A stretch of 64,000 nt of DNA from Diplosphaera chodatii (Eukaryota > Chlorophyta > Trebouxiophyceae > Prasiolales > Stichococcaceae). Numbering within the stretch: the first letter of the stretch is position 1; each line of letters begins with the position of its first letter. The position numbers were made by a program, and so were the translations under genes. Of the stretch, positions 1 through 14,506 are shown one piece after another. The stretch lies in assembly GCA_032358165.1 (NCBI GenBank), contig JAALGY010000023.1, positions 1,674,001 to 1,738,000 of the forward strand, written 5' to 3'. Under the pieces are notes generated by a model, which saw nothing but the letters and a program-made list of their open reading frames with translations, ran no database searches and was not told the DNA's origin.

Positions 1-751
1 CAGGGGTGGCCGGCCGCTGCGGGGGGTGCGCGGCGTCGGCGGCATGGGACCCTGCCACAGGCCAAGCGCAGGTATCATGACGCCTTCCACACCACAGACA
101 GCATGGTTGACCGCAACAACTTATGACACCACCCTGTATCCAGTACAACTTGCACCAGCGTACGCTTGAAACGGTGTCCCAGCATGCGCAGCGCACCTCG
201 ATGTCGGGCTCTTCAGAGAAACGGACAGAGCGAGGCGTCTTGGGGCGGTCGCGGGGCGTGCGGGGGGACATCAGGATGGGCGGCGGCAGGTTGCGCGGCG
301 ACTTGTGGGGCAGGTGCTCCAGGTGCCGCATGTGCGGCGGCGTCTGCGGCGTAGGCTGAGGGGTCGGCTGGCGCCGGGGCGACGCTGCAGTCTGCCGCCG
401 GGGTGACATGTGCTGGAAGGCCGTCCTGGCGACGGCGGCACCCACCAGCAGCAGGGGCGCCAGGCCGTCGCCGCCGCTGTCGTCGTCTACCGCATGGCCG
501 GAGCCATTTGTCAGCCCCGAGCTGTCGAGTGGGCTGCTGGCTGAGCGCTTTGCGAGTGGCGGCCGCGAGGCCAGCGGTGACGGCGGGGGCGTGGACGCCG
601 AGCGCGCCGCCTTGGCTGACGTGAGACTGCTGTTGGGCGAGCTGTGGTTGTTGCGGTGTGGAGATCCGGGATGGCTGGCCTCCCGCTTGGACGGGGACGC
701 TGCATCATCAGATGACGAGCGCCGCATGTATATGTCGTCTGACCAGCCCAT
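1..751 (-). CDS. Ser/Pro/Arg-rich low-complexity protein, 3' end outside window
   Basis: Not recognised. One exon runs from the ATG at 751 down to 197 (185 codons). An intron (52-196, GT-AG) follows, then an in-frame exon 51-1 that leaves the window. The ATG sits in a good context (GCC ATG GG) and an in-frame stop lies just upstream near 783, although an acceptor AG between them could instead join an earlier exon. The protein starts MGWSDDIYMRRSSSDD and is then disordered, with many SP and TP pairs (SPRTPR, KTPRS, PPTPRTPRSGR), as in substrates of proline-directed kinases. RSVRF fits the RVxF docking motif of protein phosphatase 1. No folded domain is visible in the part seen, so the function is unknown. 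The coding frame is supported by composition and by the phase-consistent splice; the gene call is moderate. Confidence 0.5.
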   Translation of the reverse strand, partial: MGWSDDIYMRRSSSDDAASPSKREASHPGSPHRNNHSSPNSSLTSAKAARSASTPPPSPLASRPPLAKRSASSPLDSSGLTNGSGHAVDDDSGGDGLAPLLLVGAAVARTAFQHMSPRRQTAASPRRQPTPQPTPQTPPHMRHLEHLPHKSPRNLPPPILMSPRTPRDRPKTPRSVRFSEEPDIEVRCACWDTVSSVRWCKLYWIQGGVISCCGQPCCLWCGRRHDTCAWPVAGSHAADAAHPPQRPATP

Positions 752-1552
752 GGCTGCGCCGGCTGCGGTGCTGACTCTGTCTCAGGGCCACGAGTGCAAG
801 GTTGGTGAGCGGACCCAGTCCTGTGCAGAAGGTGCGGGGGGTCACAAGGCGGCACTGCATGACTATGCATGGCAGCGTTTGGATGACGATCACTTGTTGG
901 TTTGATTACATGCAGACACGTCAAGCTCAATAACGATCGGAACTACGGGTTGGGCACGCCAAACGGAAGCTGCAACGTCTTGTCCACAATGATGTTGCAG
1001 CAGCAAGTCATGGGCAGCACCGTGGGTGACCGGCCGCAGTGGTGCATCTGCATGCGAACGAAGTGCACACACAGCACATGAAGCACCTGTGGGGCCGTGG
1101 CAGCCCGCTGCGGTTGCCTGCGCTAGTGTATTGTCGTGGCGTTCCGAGACTCGGCCAGCAAAGCTTGTACCGTTGACGGGCCGCGGGCGGTTCTCCCGTC
1201 TTACCGCCTTCGCGGGGTGAGTGCAAGGAGGTACGCAAACTTCACATAAGAGGGGGACAAACTGGCACTGCCCAGAGGTGCCACCGCGGCCTCGAAACGC
1301 ATGATGCTCGTGGCTGTGATCTTGCTGCCACATCAGCACCCGCTTCCTCGCTTTGCAGGGTGTGTGAGCATGCAGGGCCACCAGGCAGCCTGTAGGCGAT
1401 GGCCGTGAAGCGTGCTGGACCAAAGCATTCTGGGTTTGCTGTTCTCCTTTCGACCATCTGTGGGCAACATCCTTGTTACAATTGTGCTATGTGCACACAA
1501 AACCTTGACCAGGCGGGCAACTGGCCTGAGGAGGCTCCCAATGATGTTGTGC
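752..1552. other. Intergenic region between two minus-strand genes
   Basis: About 800 bp with no recognisable exon on either strand. It should hold the promoter and 5' leader of the Ser/Pro-rich gene (start 751) and the 3' end of the 489-residue gene (stop 1553). The only specific signal I can name is the minus-strand TGTAA at 1476-1480. Confidence 0.4.
1476..1480 (-). terminator. TGTAA poly(A) signal
   Basis: TTACA on the plus strand reads TGTAA on the minus strand, 73 nt after the stop codon of the 12-exon gene that ends at 1553. TGTAA is the usual chlorophyte polyadenylation signal. Confidence 0.45.
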
Positions 1553-4363
1553 TCATGCCGCCTCCAGCTGAGGCTGCTGAGGTTGCCCAGCACTGGAGAT
1601 GCCATTCAGCAGCAGCCGCCGCCTGCTGCGCCCAGCTGTGGGAAGGTGCTGGAACAGCTGGGGACCGGCTACCACCTCCTCAACCTCTGGCGCTGGGAAC
1701 CCTGTGTCGGTGGTCTCGTCCAACAGGTACTGGTTCCTCTTCTGGGGGCTGGACCCGAACCTGCAGATGGTGCGATGTCAGCTGTGCAGTCACCACAGAT
1801 GTGCAGGGCCACACTGGATCATGGTTCAAGCAGGCGCTGTATCTTGCAATGTCGGCTTCATGACAGCATGGCATGCCTAGTGAAGATGGATATGACAGCA
1901 CAAGAGCCAGCAGCCGCGCACTTGAAGCCATTGATGGCAAACACGAGGGAAGCGCCAGCTTCGGCCTTGGCCTCGTCGTCGATGGCGTCAGGCCCGAGGA
2001 ACTGCGCCAGCAGCGCAGGCGCCAGCCGCTTGTTGTGAAAGCTGCCCAAAAACACTGGCCGCCGGTCCCGCAGCGGCGCTGGCGTGATGCCTGCACAAGC
2101 GTTCCCCGGCTGAGTCAGGAAGCCCAACTTTCATATGCCACGTGCTCCAGTACAATTGCGCGAACAAACATTGCCAGTGCATAACTCCTATGAAGATAGA
2201 GGCCATGCCGGGTGTTTTGAACTCACCTTCAATGGCCAGCTGGCCCTGGCTGCCGATGCTGAACAGAAACTGCGAGTCCTTGGCCACCTGACCCCGGTCT
2301 ATCAAGCGCGTCTGGCTGAGCCGAGGCACTGCAGCAGCCCGACGATAGTTTCGGCTTCATGGGTCAATGACAGGGCATGCAAGGAATTATCAGCTGGGTT
2401 GACAGTTGACGCTTAGTGTGTATGCTCCTGCACCTGTGAAACGAGACGCCATGGTGTTAATGGCACTGTTGTCTTCCGCTGGTAACTTGCCGCCGCTGAG
2501 AAAAGTCAGGCTGTTGCGCATGCGCCCCGCGAATGTGGCCACCTGAATGCGGATACGCGTGTTGCCAAACATGCAGTCAGATCAGGTGCTGACACATATC
2601 CGTTTTGAGTTGCCCGAACGTACTGCATCCATGAGGCAAACAATGTACCGTTTGCTCCAGTGGCAACCGGCGAGTGGGCATCACAAGCAGGGTCATGTCC
2701 ATGTACGGCGCATAGGACATCACATCGTCATAGAACTCCTGGTCGGCGATGACCTGTGGCAAGAACGGTGTCGATACTCCTCAGGGCAGGATCAATCCAT
2801 GTGAATCATCCTGGATGCAAGCACCTACATCGATCAGCCACATGCAGCAAGCATCGCCCACTTCTTCAGGGTTGCGCCTGGCCCACTTCTTCTTCAGCAG
2901 CCTCCTGACTGCGCTGCCATTGGCATCTGCATAAGGCAGACAGGGCGGCTATGGATAACCATGTTGCTGCGACATGACTGAACACCAGCTGACTACCGTT
3001 TACTGCCCCCTCTTGGTGAGACCACAGCTGCACATGCAGAGGTACGGCTGCAGTTTTCCTGCAGAGTAGATGCAGCACTCACAGATGCCGAATGTGAAGT
3101 CGCGTCGCGTGCCCACCAGGGGTGCAGGGCTGTATGCATCGCCTCTGCACAGGCGGTCCTGCAACCCAAGCAGGACACTGTAGCCAAATATGCACATATG
3201 CCAGTGGTCCATTGAGCCCTCATTGCAACACATACTCTTAAACATCCACAGGAAGCCATGATGCTGCACATAGAACCTATGCATGCAATGACTGCTCAAC
3301 ACAGCGTACCAGGGGCAAAGCGTCTTGCTCATCCACACGCATCTGCTCTTTGGGTGCCTCAGGGCGCAGATCATTCATCGGCGTCACAGCACGCTGCAAG
3401 GAGGCATGGAATGTCGTGAGGCGATAGCAGCGTTATGATGCAAGCGTGTGCAAACATGCTGCCACCATATGCATGTGTACTTTGTTGGAACAGGCTGCTG
3501 ATTGACCCCTCACCCGAACGGCGCCTGGCACCGAGGCCAGGGTGGCCTCGTCACCGCCGACATCGTGCAGCGCCTGCTCCTTCTGCACCTCCTTCGCCAG
3601 CTGCAGCAAGTTCATCTGCAGCAATAGACGAGGCACCATGTCGAAACGCATGCCTCACAAATTCCAGGACAGGGACAAACGTGGGCGCGCACCAGAGAGC
3701 AGGTGAAGATGACGCACCTCCTTGCCCTCGACATTGACGGTTTGCTGCTCCAGCAGCCGGGCCTGCAGCACACCCCGCAGGTTTGCCAGCTGCTCCGGAG
3801 TAGCCTGCGACACAGCGATAGAGGTATGGGCTCCGATGCATGCCGCATCAGCTTGAATGACCAACGTTGACAACGTTTTGGTTCAGGCAGGGTCGCGTGA
3901 ACTATGAAGTGCTCGCCTGTGACAGCAGTTCCTTTTTCTGCTCCGGTGACATGCCGCGGAAAGTCGAGACATCAAAGCCGGCTTTCCTGCCCTTGCGCCG
4001 GCCACCCTCCTTGCCTGGCTTACTGTCTACTGGCGGACGCGGCGCCTCGCCGCTTGTGAGGCTGGTCGCTGCAAATGCTGGACCCCTGCATGAGGCGCAC
4101 CGTGCCACATCTTTTGTCCAACAATTGCGTCTCCGAGATCTGGACTTGATCACCACAGTCTGCTCATATCAACTTGATGAGCAAAACCATTTGGACGCTC
4201 GCCTGGTGAAGAACCCAGCCATAACCGCGTGCTTGCGGTCTGCCAGGAATTGGCACAGCCGACCTGCGGCACCTACAGCAGCATCTGCCGGGCCAGACGG
4301 TGGCCCGACAGCATGTCTTCCACGTGCGTCAAGTGATCGCCGGCCACTCTGGTCTTCTGCCAT
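1553..4363 (-). CDS. Conserved-looking 489-residue protein of unknown function, 12 exons
   Basis: Not recognised. Exons (minus strand) 4363-4203, 4085-3917, 3804-3718, 3615-3514, 3393-3310, 3158-3083, 2926-2829, 2753-2649, 2542-2434, 2328-2227, 2090-1922 and 1760-1553 join in phase to 490 codons including TGA. The ATG at 4363 has a strong context (AAAC ATG GC). Residues 50-100 are basic and Gly/Lys-rich (KEGGRRKGRKAGFDVS). Next comes a helical stretch (MSPEQKKELL, TPEQLANLRGVLQARLLEQQ). The globular part follows: RRLLKKKWARRNPEEVGDAC, DQEFYDDVMSYAPYMDMTLL, KDSQFLFSIGSQGQLAIE, RRPVFLGSFHNKRLAPALLA. The tail is acidic, then Arg-rich. No signal peptide or membrane span is evident. The first two introns need GC donors (AG|GCGAGC). 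It is head-to-head with eL41. The exon chain is solid; the function is open. Confidence 0.72.
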
Positions 4364-4712
4364 GTTTGCACGACGTCTGCTTCACTTGGTCGTTGCGTCA
4401 GAAGCGCCCAGGCAGGGTGCTCATTGGGACAGCAAACAGGACGCGAGCCAAGAGACACAGACCGACAGACGCCCAACAGCTGCTGGATCGCTAGGCAACC
4501 ATCAGCAGCGTTAGATAAGCAAAGGCAGCGAAGGCGTGCAAGGCTGCAAACCAGATGCATGCAGGCTCAGCCGCTGTCAGACAGAACACGGTGGGCTTGC
4601 TATGCCCCCTGGCGGCCGGGAGCCTGGGCAGGGTCTAACAGGTTCTGATAGCACGCAGGAGTGTCTGCGCAGGGCCCTTTCCGTGCAAGCATCACACCAG
4701 ACAGCGGACATC
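4364..4712. promoter_or_regulatory. Shared upstream region of the unknown gene and eL41
   Basis: A 349-bp segment separates the minus-strand ATG at 4363 from the plus-strand eL41 ATG at 4713. Both promoters and 5' leaders must fit here unless transcripts overlap. No TATA box is obvious. The eL41 leader may contain a small intron, because a Py-rich run ending in GCAAG lies just before the ATG. The divergent promoter is inferred from gene positions only. Confidence 0.4.
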
Positions 4713-4784
4713 ATGCGCGCAAAGTGGAAGAAAAAGAGGATGAGGAGGCTCAAGAGGAAGCGGAGAAGGCAACGATCTAAGTAG
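4713..4784 (+). CDS. RPL41: 60S ribosomal protein eL41 (23 residues)
   Basis: A 24-codon ORF (ATG 4713, TAG 4782-4784) encodes a peptide that begins MRAKWKKKRMRRLKRKRRR and ends QRSK. This is the near-invariant, almost wholly Arg/Lys sequence of eL41, the smallest protein of the large cytosolic ribosomal subunit, a single helix bridging the 60S and 40S subunits. Plant copies have 25 residues; this one looks two shorter near the C-terminus. It lies in the same frame as a longer upstream reading frame, but only these 23 codons match the family, and ATG 4713 is the start expected for it. A TGTAA signal lies 95 nt after the stop. It is easily missed by gene finders with a length cut-off. Confidence 0.93.
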   Translation: MRAKWKKKRMRRLKRKRRRQRSK

Positions 4785-5492
4785 TCAGCTGGAGGCAGTG
4801 CAGCAGTGCTCAGCGCAGCTGCCTGTTTATAGCAGCATGACACAGGCTGCCTCTTTTGTGCAATAGTGCCCTGACTGGTGTAAAGCGTGCAATAGCTTCG
4901 CTGATGTGCTCAATCTTGCTGGCGGCAGGCGCCCAGTGACTGCTCTCCATCGCCTGCTGCACTCCTCTAGTCTGGCAGTCATCTACGCTGTGCATCAGCT
5001 CAGTGCACAGAGTGGCAGCTTCACACATCTAGCAGACATATGTGCAGTCATACTACACACTCACGCTGTCCGTGTGGAGAGTCAGCCGCCTAGCATCCAT
5101 CCGCCTGGCATGATCACCCAAGGCGCGGGCTGGGTGACTCCTCCACTTTGCAGGGTTCCCTCATACGGACATAGCTGCACACCTGGAAGCCCAGTCGTGA
5201 AGCATGAATTGTCCACAGCAAAGACTGGAGCTATCCTGCACGGCAATCAGACAACCTGCCAGCGATGGGAACCTGGCGCCCCACCCTTCAGCTCAATGCC
5301 GTGCATGTCGAAGGCGACAGTCGTGTGCTCACGCTGCGCAGGTCTCAACACATGATTATTGTGCATAGTGTCATAGTGATTGCAACACACTCGTAGGCTT
5401 TCACTGCTGGACCGTCAGATCTGACTGCAAGCCGACCAATCCCTGCACACCTATAAGGTCCACAAGTGGCTGGTTTTGTGGTGCTCCGCAGC
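4785..5492. other. Non-coding stretch between eL41 and seryl-tRNA synthetase
   Basis: About 700 bp. It holds the 3' untranslated region of eL41 with TGTAA at 4879-4883 and presumably the promoter and leader of the SerRS gene. I see no further exon or RNA gene. Confidence 0.4.
4879..4883 (+). terminator. TGTAA poly(A) signal of eL41
   Basis: TGTAA 95 nt downstream of the eL41 stop, the distance expected for a chlorophyte polyadenylation signal. Confidence 0.5.
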
Positions 5493-8840
<3,348 letters not shown>

Positions 8841-9032
8841 TGCAACCTGGTGGCATGTCAAGCATCTTCTGCCCAAGCAAACTCAGTGTGACTCGGTCAT
8901 CGTTGTGACGAAGTCTGCTTCCCCTGCTGCTTGAGCTTCAGTAGGGCAGCCAACTCACAGAAGGACACATAAAGGTAACAACTTGCTGAACCAGCACTCT
9001 GAAATACCTGACCCCAGTCACCTATTTGCAAA

Positions 9033-9037
9033 TTACA
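9033..9037 (-). terminator. TGTAA poly(A) signal of the PPR-SMR gene
   Basis: TTACA on the plus strand, TGTAA in transcript sense, 21 nt beyond the stop codon at 9058. Confidence 0.4.
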
Positions 9038-9057
9038 ACCTGGACACTCCATAATGG

Positions 9058-12000
9058 TCAGCCTCTGGAAGCCTTGGACTGCAGCCAGCGCAGCAGCACT
9101 GCATTGGCGACGACAACCCGCCCAGGGTTGGCCACACCCTGCTGCATGGCTGAATCCATCCAGGCTGTGTCGGCCTGCTGCGCCATCAGCTGCCCAGCGC
9201 CCGACCCTTCGTTGGCCCTGCTGCTGCTGGCTGCGGCGACTCCGGCTGCATGCTGCACCTGTACAGGCCGCGAGCTCGCGCACCAATCCAGGATGATGGC
9301 CTCTGTCAGCGCCTGCGCCCACTGCATCTCTGCACCCGTGGGCGCGTCCACACCCAGCCCAGCTGCCAGGTTCGCTGCTGCGGTGAAGCCGCCATGCCGC
9401 GGCCGTAGCCCCGTGTCCACCAACACTGCCATTAACACTCCAGCTTGCTGAATAGCGGCTGGATGCACCGACAGGCATGTTACACACACCACTATGTTCA
9501 GTTCAGGCAATGGCAGCGAAAGAGGATGTGCAGACACACCTGTGTCTGCTGTCAGCCGCTGACCCTGATCCTCAGCAGCCGCCACTGGCTGTGGCGTGAC
9601 ATCCACATCACCAGGCTGCGCCTGCATGCGGCCTGTAAACCGAGAATACCCAGCAAAGGCAGGCCCCATGCCGCCAGCCGCCGGCTCGCTCGTGGTGGCG
9701 CTGCCACCGGCTGCATCCACATCATCGGGAGCCAGCTGCAGCGATGCCAGCAGCCGCTGGACAGAGCTGCGCAGAACCGGGCTGCCAGCCCTGTGCTGCC
9801 CAGAACCCGTGATGAGCACCAGGTCGCCAACCAGGCGCTCGCCCCGGCGGTACAACTCCTGCAATGGCCACGCACATTGACACTTGCTGATGACTGTGCC
9901 ACATACAGCTCTGGACTGTTTGAAGGGAACTCTCATCTCCGACACTGCTGTCACTGGCTGTGCGTAGCTGGTGACGGCAGGCATGCTGTGCTGCGTGTGC
10001 AGCACACACCTGCAGGTGCGACAAGGTGGTGAGGACCGCAGCGCGCGCCTCAGCGCCCGACAGCCCATGCAGGTCCACTGGCGCCAGCCGGCCGTCTGGG
10101 CCAACCACAGCAGAGGCGCCGGCTGCCCCTGGGGCTGCGGTGGCATGCGTCATCGCGCTGAACCCACGGGGCAGCACCTCAGCTGCCAGCGGCACCTGCT
10201 TGCTGGCTGCGCTGCTTTGCATCGCTGCCTCAGTCGCTGCGAGCATCAGCGCCCGGAACTCGGTGTTGGACGGGCGGTGGCCTGCAGTTGACTCAGCGCG
10301 CCTTGCATGACACCTGCCTGGATGCCGTTCAGCTGGTGTACATCTCGGCACGCGAAACTGTGTACCGTCCAATGCAGAAAGTAACAAGCGGACCCATCCT
10401 GCGCATGCCGTTGTATGCATGCAGCGCCTGCTGCAGCGCTCCCGCCCGTCGGAAGATGCTGCTGGCCTTGAGGAACGCCTGCGTAAACTTATGCAGGGTC
10501 ACCCTCCACAGTGCACTTCTAGCTGACTCATCAGCTGCACGAGCAGCAGTTGCCAGGTTGAGCAATTGGTCTGCATTGTTTCCAGCATCGCACTATGTCA
10601 ACAGTAGGCAAACCTTGCGGTCAGGACGTCTGCGGTTCGGGCCCCACACCATGCTTTTCCAAATTGCAGCAGCCTCGTGGACCTGCAGACCCATCGCAAA
10701 GCCTTGGATAGCTTGGTTTTCGTGCTCCTCCTGCTGAGCAACAGCCATGCCCTACTCACAAGATGTTCGTCGCTCAGCCCAGGGCGAGTATTAGTACAAG
10801 GGCACTTACCAGCCCTTCTGCTGCAAGTGCCTCCATCACACACATGCACGTGTAACGGTCGTCCTGGACACCACATCTCCCCATGTCCTGCGCAGCATGC
10901 CGCTCAGCAATGGGGACACACTCGCATCTTGCCTGCTGCTTGTTGCCACACCGTTCTGGCCATCTTCCTTATGCATGCCTTGTGGCCGCTGGTGCGAAGG
11001 ACACATTGCTGGACATGACCCAGTGCACTGCTGCTGGTGTGGCTCGTGGCACCTTGTGCAGGTGTAGAGCTGTTCGACCCCTCCCAGATAACGCACAGAG
11101 CCGCAGCAGCGCACGGTATGTTGGTTCAGCTGGCTGCAGTCCTTGCTGCTTTGCACGGCGCAGCAGCTGCAGCGCCATGGCAAGACTGGCACGAGGCACT
11201 GCCTGCACGAGTGTGCTATGGCTTCCACCGCGCCTTTCGTTGATTGGAAGCAAATAGACTGTGATGACACGTGCAGCACTCGGAAGGAGAGTGCGACAGC
11301 TGGCGAGCCCCACCTCGCCAGGAGCGGGGCCGCATGCCGAGATGGCCAGGTTGTAGGTGATGATATCCGGCTGCAGCTGTGCGGGGCACACCTGGTGAAA
11401 TGCTGCCAGTGCTCGCTGCCCCTGTAGAATGAGCTCGAGTGCACCGTCATCACACCATCCATGCATCATACTCATAAAAACAGGGCGGAGGGCAAAAACG
11501 ACGGGCAAGCAACATGGGTCAGCAACTCACCTGGCTGCAGCAGTTGCAGGCGTGCATGAACGCATGCAGCAGCCTTAGATTCGGGCAGTAGCCCTGGCTG
11601 GCAGCCAGTGCCTCGTCCCAGATGGCCTGCAGCACAGCACAGGCCTGGTGGCAGCCTGCACTGCTGCCTGTTATCAGGCTGCAACGTCACTTCCAGCCCA
11701 TTACCTGTCCTCTCAAGATGCAAATGGCTCATGCACGACTCGGGCAATCAATACAATTAGCCTTTCGACATGCTGGCCACCCCACCCATGCCAGAACCAA
11801 CCTGCACTGAGGCGCCCTGGCCCGCCTTGCCCGCCGCAATCATCAGTGACCCCAACACCTTTGATCCGGGGCGAAGTGCGAAGCCTGCTGCTGCCATCAT
11901 CTGCTGTACCTGCAGTGCACAAACAGGTTTGCGACAACCTGTGTGCCAGCCGTGCAATCTGTGGTGACAGTGGCTGCATGTACGATGCCTGTAGCAAACC

Positions 12001-14412
12001 TCGTACTTGCACACAAGGTGGCAAACCAACGCACAGCTCATGCGAACAACATAGGTCTCCCTTCCGTGCAGCCAGGAGGGATGTCTAAGACACTTTTGTG
12101 ATGGCACTGCAACAGACTTGTGATGTCACAGCATGCTACCCGTAAGTGCTAAAGTGTCCCACCTCGCTTGGGTCCCATGTGCTGGACAGTATGCCTGCTG
12201 AAGGGCCGCCACCAGCGCCCGGCGCACCCTGCTGCACACGCGGGGCCAGGGCGCCGCGCTCCGCTTCGTACGTGAACGCCTTCACCAGTGTGTTGTACAG
12301 GACCGCATGCCCGCGCACGCCCGCGGCCAGCATCGCGTCGTGGGCGCGTATGGCTGCAGCCGAGCTGGGCACCTGCGTGTTGCAATGCTGAAATGGCTGT
12401 TCACCCCAATGGCGACATACTGCCAGAAGCCACAGAGTGTGCGTATCCTCTACAACACCGATGCTAGCCTAGTACTCGGCAGACGATCTCGGCCATTGGT
12501 ATGTATGCGGCCTTCACACCTTCATAGCGAGTTTGATGAGGGTGGAATATGTGACAGTGTCACCCTTGAAGCCCTCTGCTCGGAGCATGTTGAACCTGCA
12601 GATCACCGTGCCAGCATGGTGCTGCAACATGCACTGGCATTGAGTATGTCGTTGCCATGCTCTCTTGATGGCCAGAACCCAGCTGGCAGCAGGGTGATGC
12701 CGCACCATTCCCAGGCGCCATCAAAGTCGGCAACATAGGCGTCCAGCAAAACATTCACAAAGCGGATATGGTATGTGTCGTGCATCTGCCATGCGCCCAC
12801 CGCCCTCATGCGTGCAAACGTAGTGTGCGCACGTGTCAGGTCACCCACTGCGGCCTGCGATCACTTCACCCATGACATGATCCATATGTCTGTGGTGGTC
12901 AAATACTGCTTTGTGTGAGTGACGCCATGCACCCAGACATGCGTCACATCACCGCAAACATGAAGACGCACCAGGCAGTGGACAAGGGTGAACCAGGTGT
13001 CCGCTGTCAGTGCCTCGTCAGGCAGCCGCGGCTCTGCCCGCAGGCATGCGGCAATCCTCTGAACACCCTGCACATGGGCAACCACATTCTTAGGCAGGGC
13101 AGATACATGCCGGTTTGCCCCGTTGAGATGGGTGCACCCACCGCTGGTGCCTGACATGGCCTCTAGCACGTGCAGCACGTCAGCTGACCGCAGGTGAGAC
13201 GCCTCAGGGGTACCGTGGGTAAAGTGTTCACGAGGCTTACCTTGCAGCTGCCACTGATGCGGTAGGCGTCCAGCAGCCTGGTGTAGAGGCTTTGCTCTGG
13301 CGGCAGCACCTTCAGCGCCCAGGCCGCCGCTGACGATGGAGCCCGCTGCGAGCACAGCACGCTGACAATTGCTGTGCCGGTGGCGACGTCGGCTGGAGAC
13401 AGCGCCAGCGCATCCACTGCTGCATGCAAAACACGCAGCGCGCGGCGCGGATGGCCGGCAGTGGCCAGCTGATGGCAGACCTGCACATGAAAGGGAACTT
13501 CACTCGGATGGCATTGGCTGAATGCACGCCCCAAGTGATGCACGCTGAGCAGAAAGCACATGTGGCAGAGGGCCGCACCTCATTGCAGCGCTGCTGCCAC
13601 GGCTCGTCCTGCTGCAGCCGCCTGCTGACCACCTCGCCACGGACATCCTCACGGCCTGCCTCGCTGAGCTGCTCCTCCAGCTCTGTTGCAGCATGCTGCA
13701 GCGCGAGCGGCAGGGTTGAAGAGTCTTCGACCTGCGGCCTGCGCCGCTGTGGCGGCGGTTGGGCAGTGCCGCTGAGACGCTGCTGCGGCCAAGCGGAAGC
13801 GCCCTTGCCTGATGCCGCTCGTCGCTGTATTCTGCTTCTGCTACTGCTGTTGTTGTTGTTGTTGGCAGGCTGATCACGTTGGGCCCTCAGACCTGCCTTT
13901 GGCTGCTGCCTTTGTGCCTGTGAGCGCCTCTGGGTGCGCCTGGCAGCCGGCTGCGTAGCTGCGGGGTCGTCGGCCGCAGGTGTGCACTGTGCTGGCGGAC
14001 GGTCCAGCCGCTGCACACGTTGCATCTGTTGCCGCACAGCAGAGGGACCAGCAGAGGCTGCAGCCTCACTGCCACTCAGCTGGTGTGCCAGCTTCTGCCC
14101 ATTTGGTGGCAGGCGGCGCCTGCCGGGCTGACTGGGCGCACTATCGTCAATTTCTGGTGTGCATGTCGATACATTTGGAGCAGCTGGTGTCCTGTGCTGG
14201 CCCACCCCAGCAAGACGAGGCCGCCGTGGACTCTGACGGCTGCCAGACTGTGCCTTCTGTGCTGGCGGCTGGCCAGCATGCACACTTCTGACATGCAGCA
14301 TTGACCGGCCACATGCCAGTGCTGTGACAGGGTTGGACTCCACGGCAGCCGCCCAGGAGGTGCACTGCAGGGCCAGCAGCCGTGATGCGCCCGCGCCGTG
14401 CTGCCCGAGCAT
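9058..14412 (-). CDS. Pentatricopeptide-repeat protein with C-terminal SMR domain
   Basis: A probable organelle RNA- or DNA-binding PPR-SMR protein of the GUN1/SVR7/pTAC2 kind. The first exon (14412-13579, 278 codons) starts MLGQHGAGASRLLALQ, an Arg/Ser/Ala-rich transit-like leader, followed by a Gln/Pro/Asn-rich linker with a run of Asn. PPR-like helix pairs follow in many exons between about 13.5 and 10.3 kb: AVLYNTLVKAFTYEAERG near 12.3 kb, GDTVTYSTLIKLAMK near 12.55 kb, PDIITYNLAISACG near 11.35 kb, LQPAEPTYRALLRLCALSGR near 11.1 kb. The exons 10281-10010 and 9858-9058 join in phase and encode the SMR domain: VDLHGLSGAEARAAVLTTL, LVLITGSGQHRAGSPVLR. These carry the DLHG and TGxGxxS signatures. 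The stop codon is at 9058-9060. Internal exon borders are only approximate. Confidence 0.85.
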
Positions 14413-14506
14413 GCTGCCGTACTGCACCAGGGGCTGTTTTCGTCAGTCAACTGCTGTGCATGCTGCTGGCTTGTATGCGCCTTGCTACGCGGCAGCGGCC
14501 CGCCGC

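Noticed and set aside
408..905. Plus-strand 165-codon ORF
   Set aside because: The minus strand of the same stretch reads as a coherent Ser/Pro-rich protein and splices in phase to a further exon; the plus frame is its shadow.
1599..1880. Plus-strand frame with RYWFLFWGLDPNLQM
   Set aside because: It overlaps the last exon of the minus-strand 489-residue gene, whose frame continues in phase through eleven other exons.
11080..11100. GTTCGACCCC resembling a tRNA B box
   Set aside because: No matching A box or cloverleaf around it, and it lies inside an intron/exon stretch of the PPR gene.
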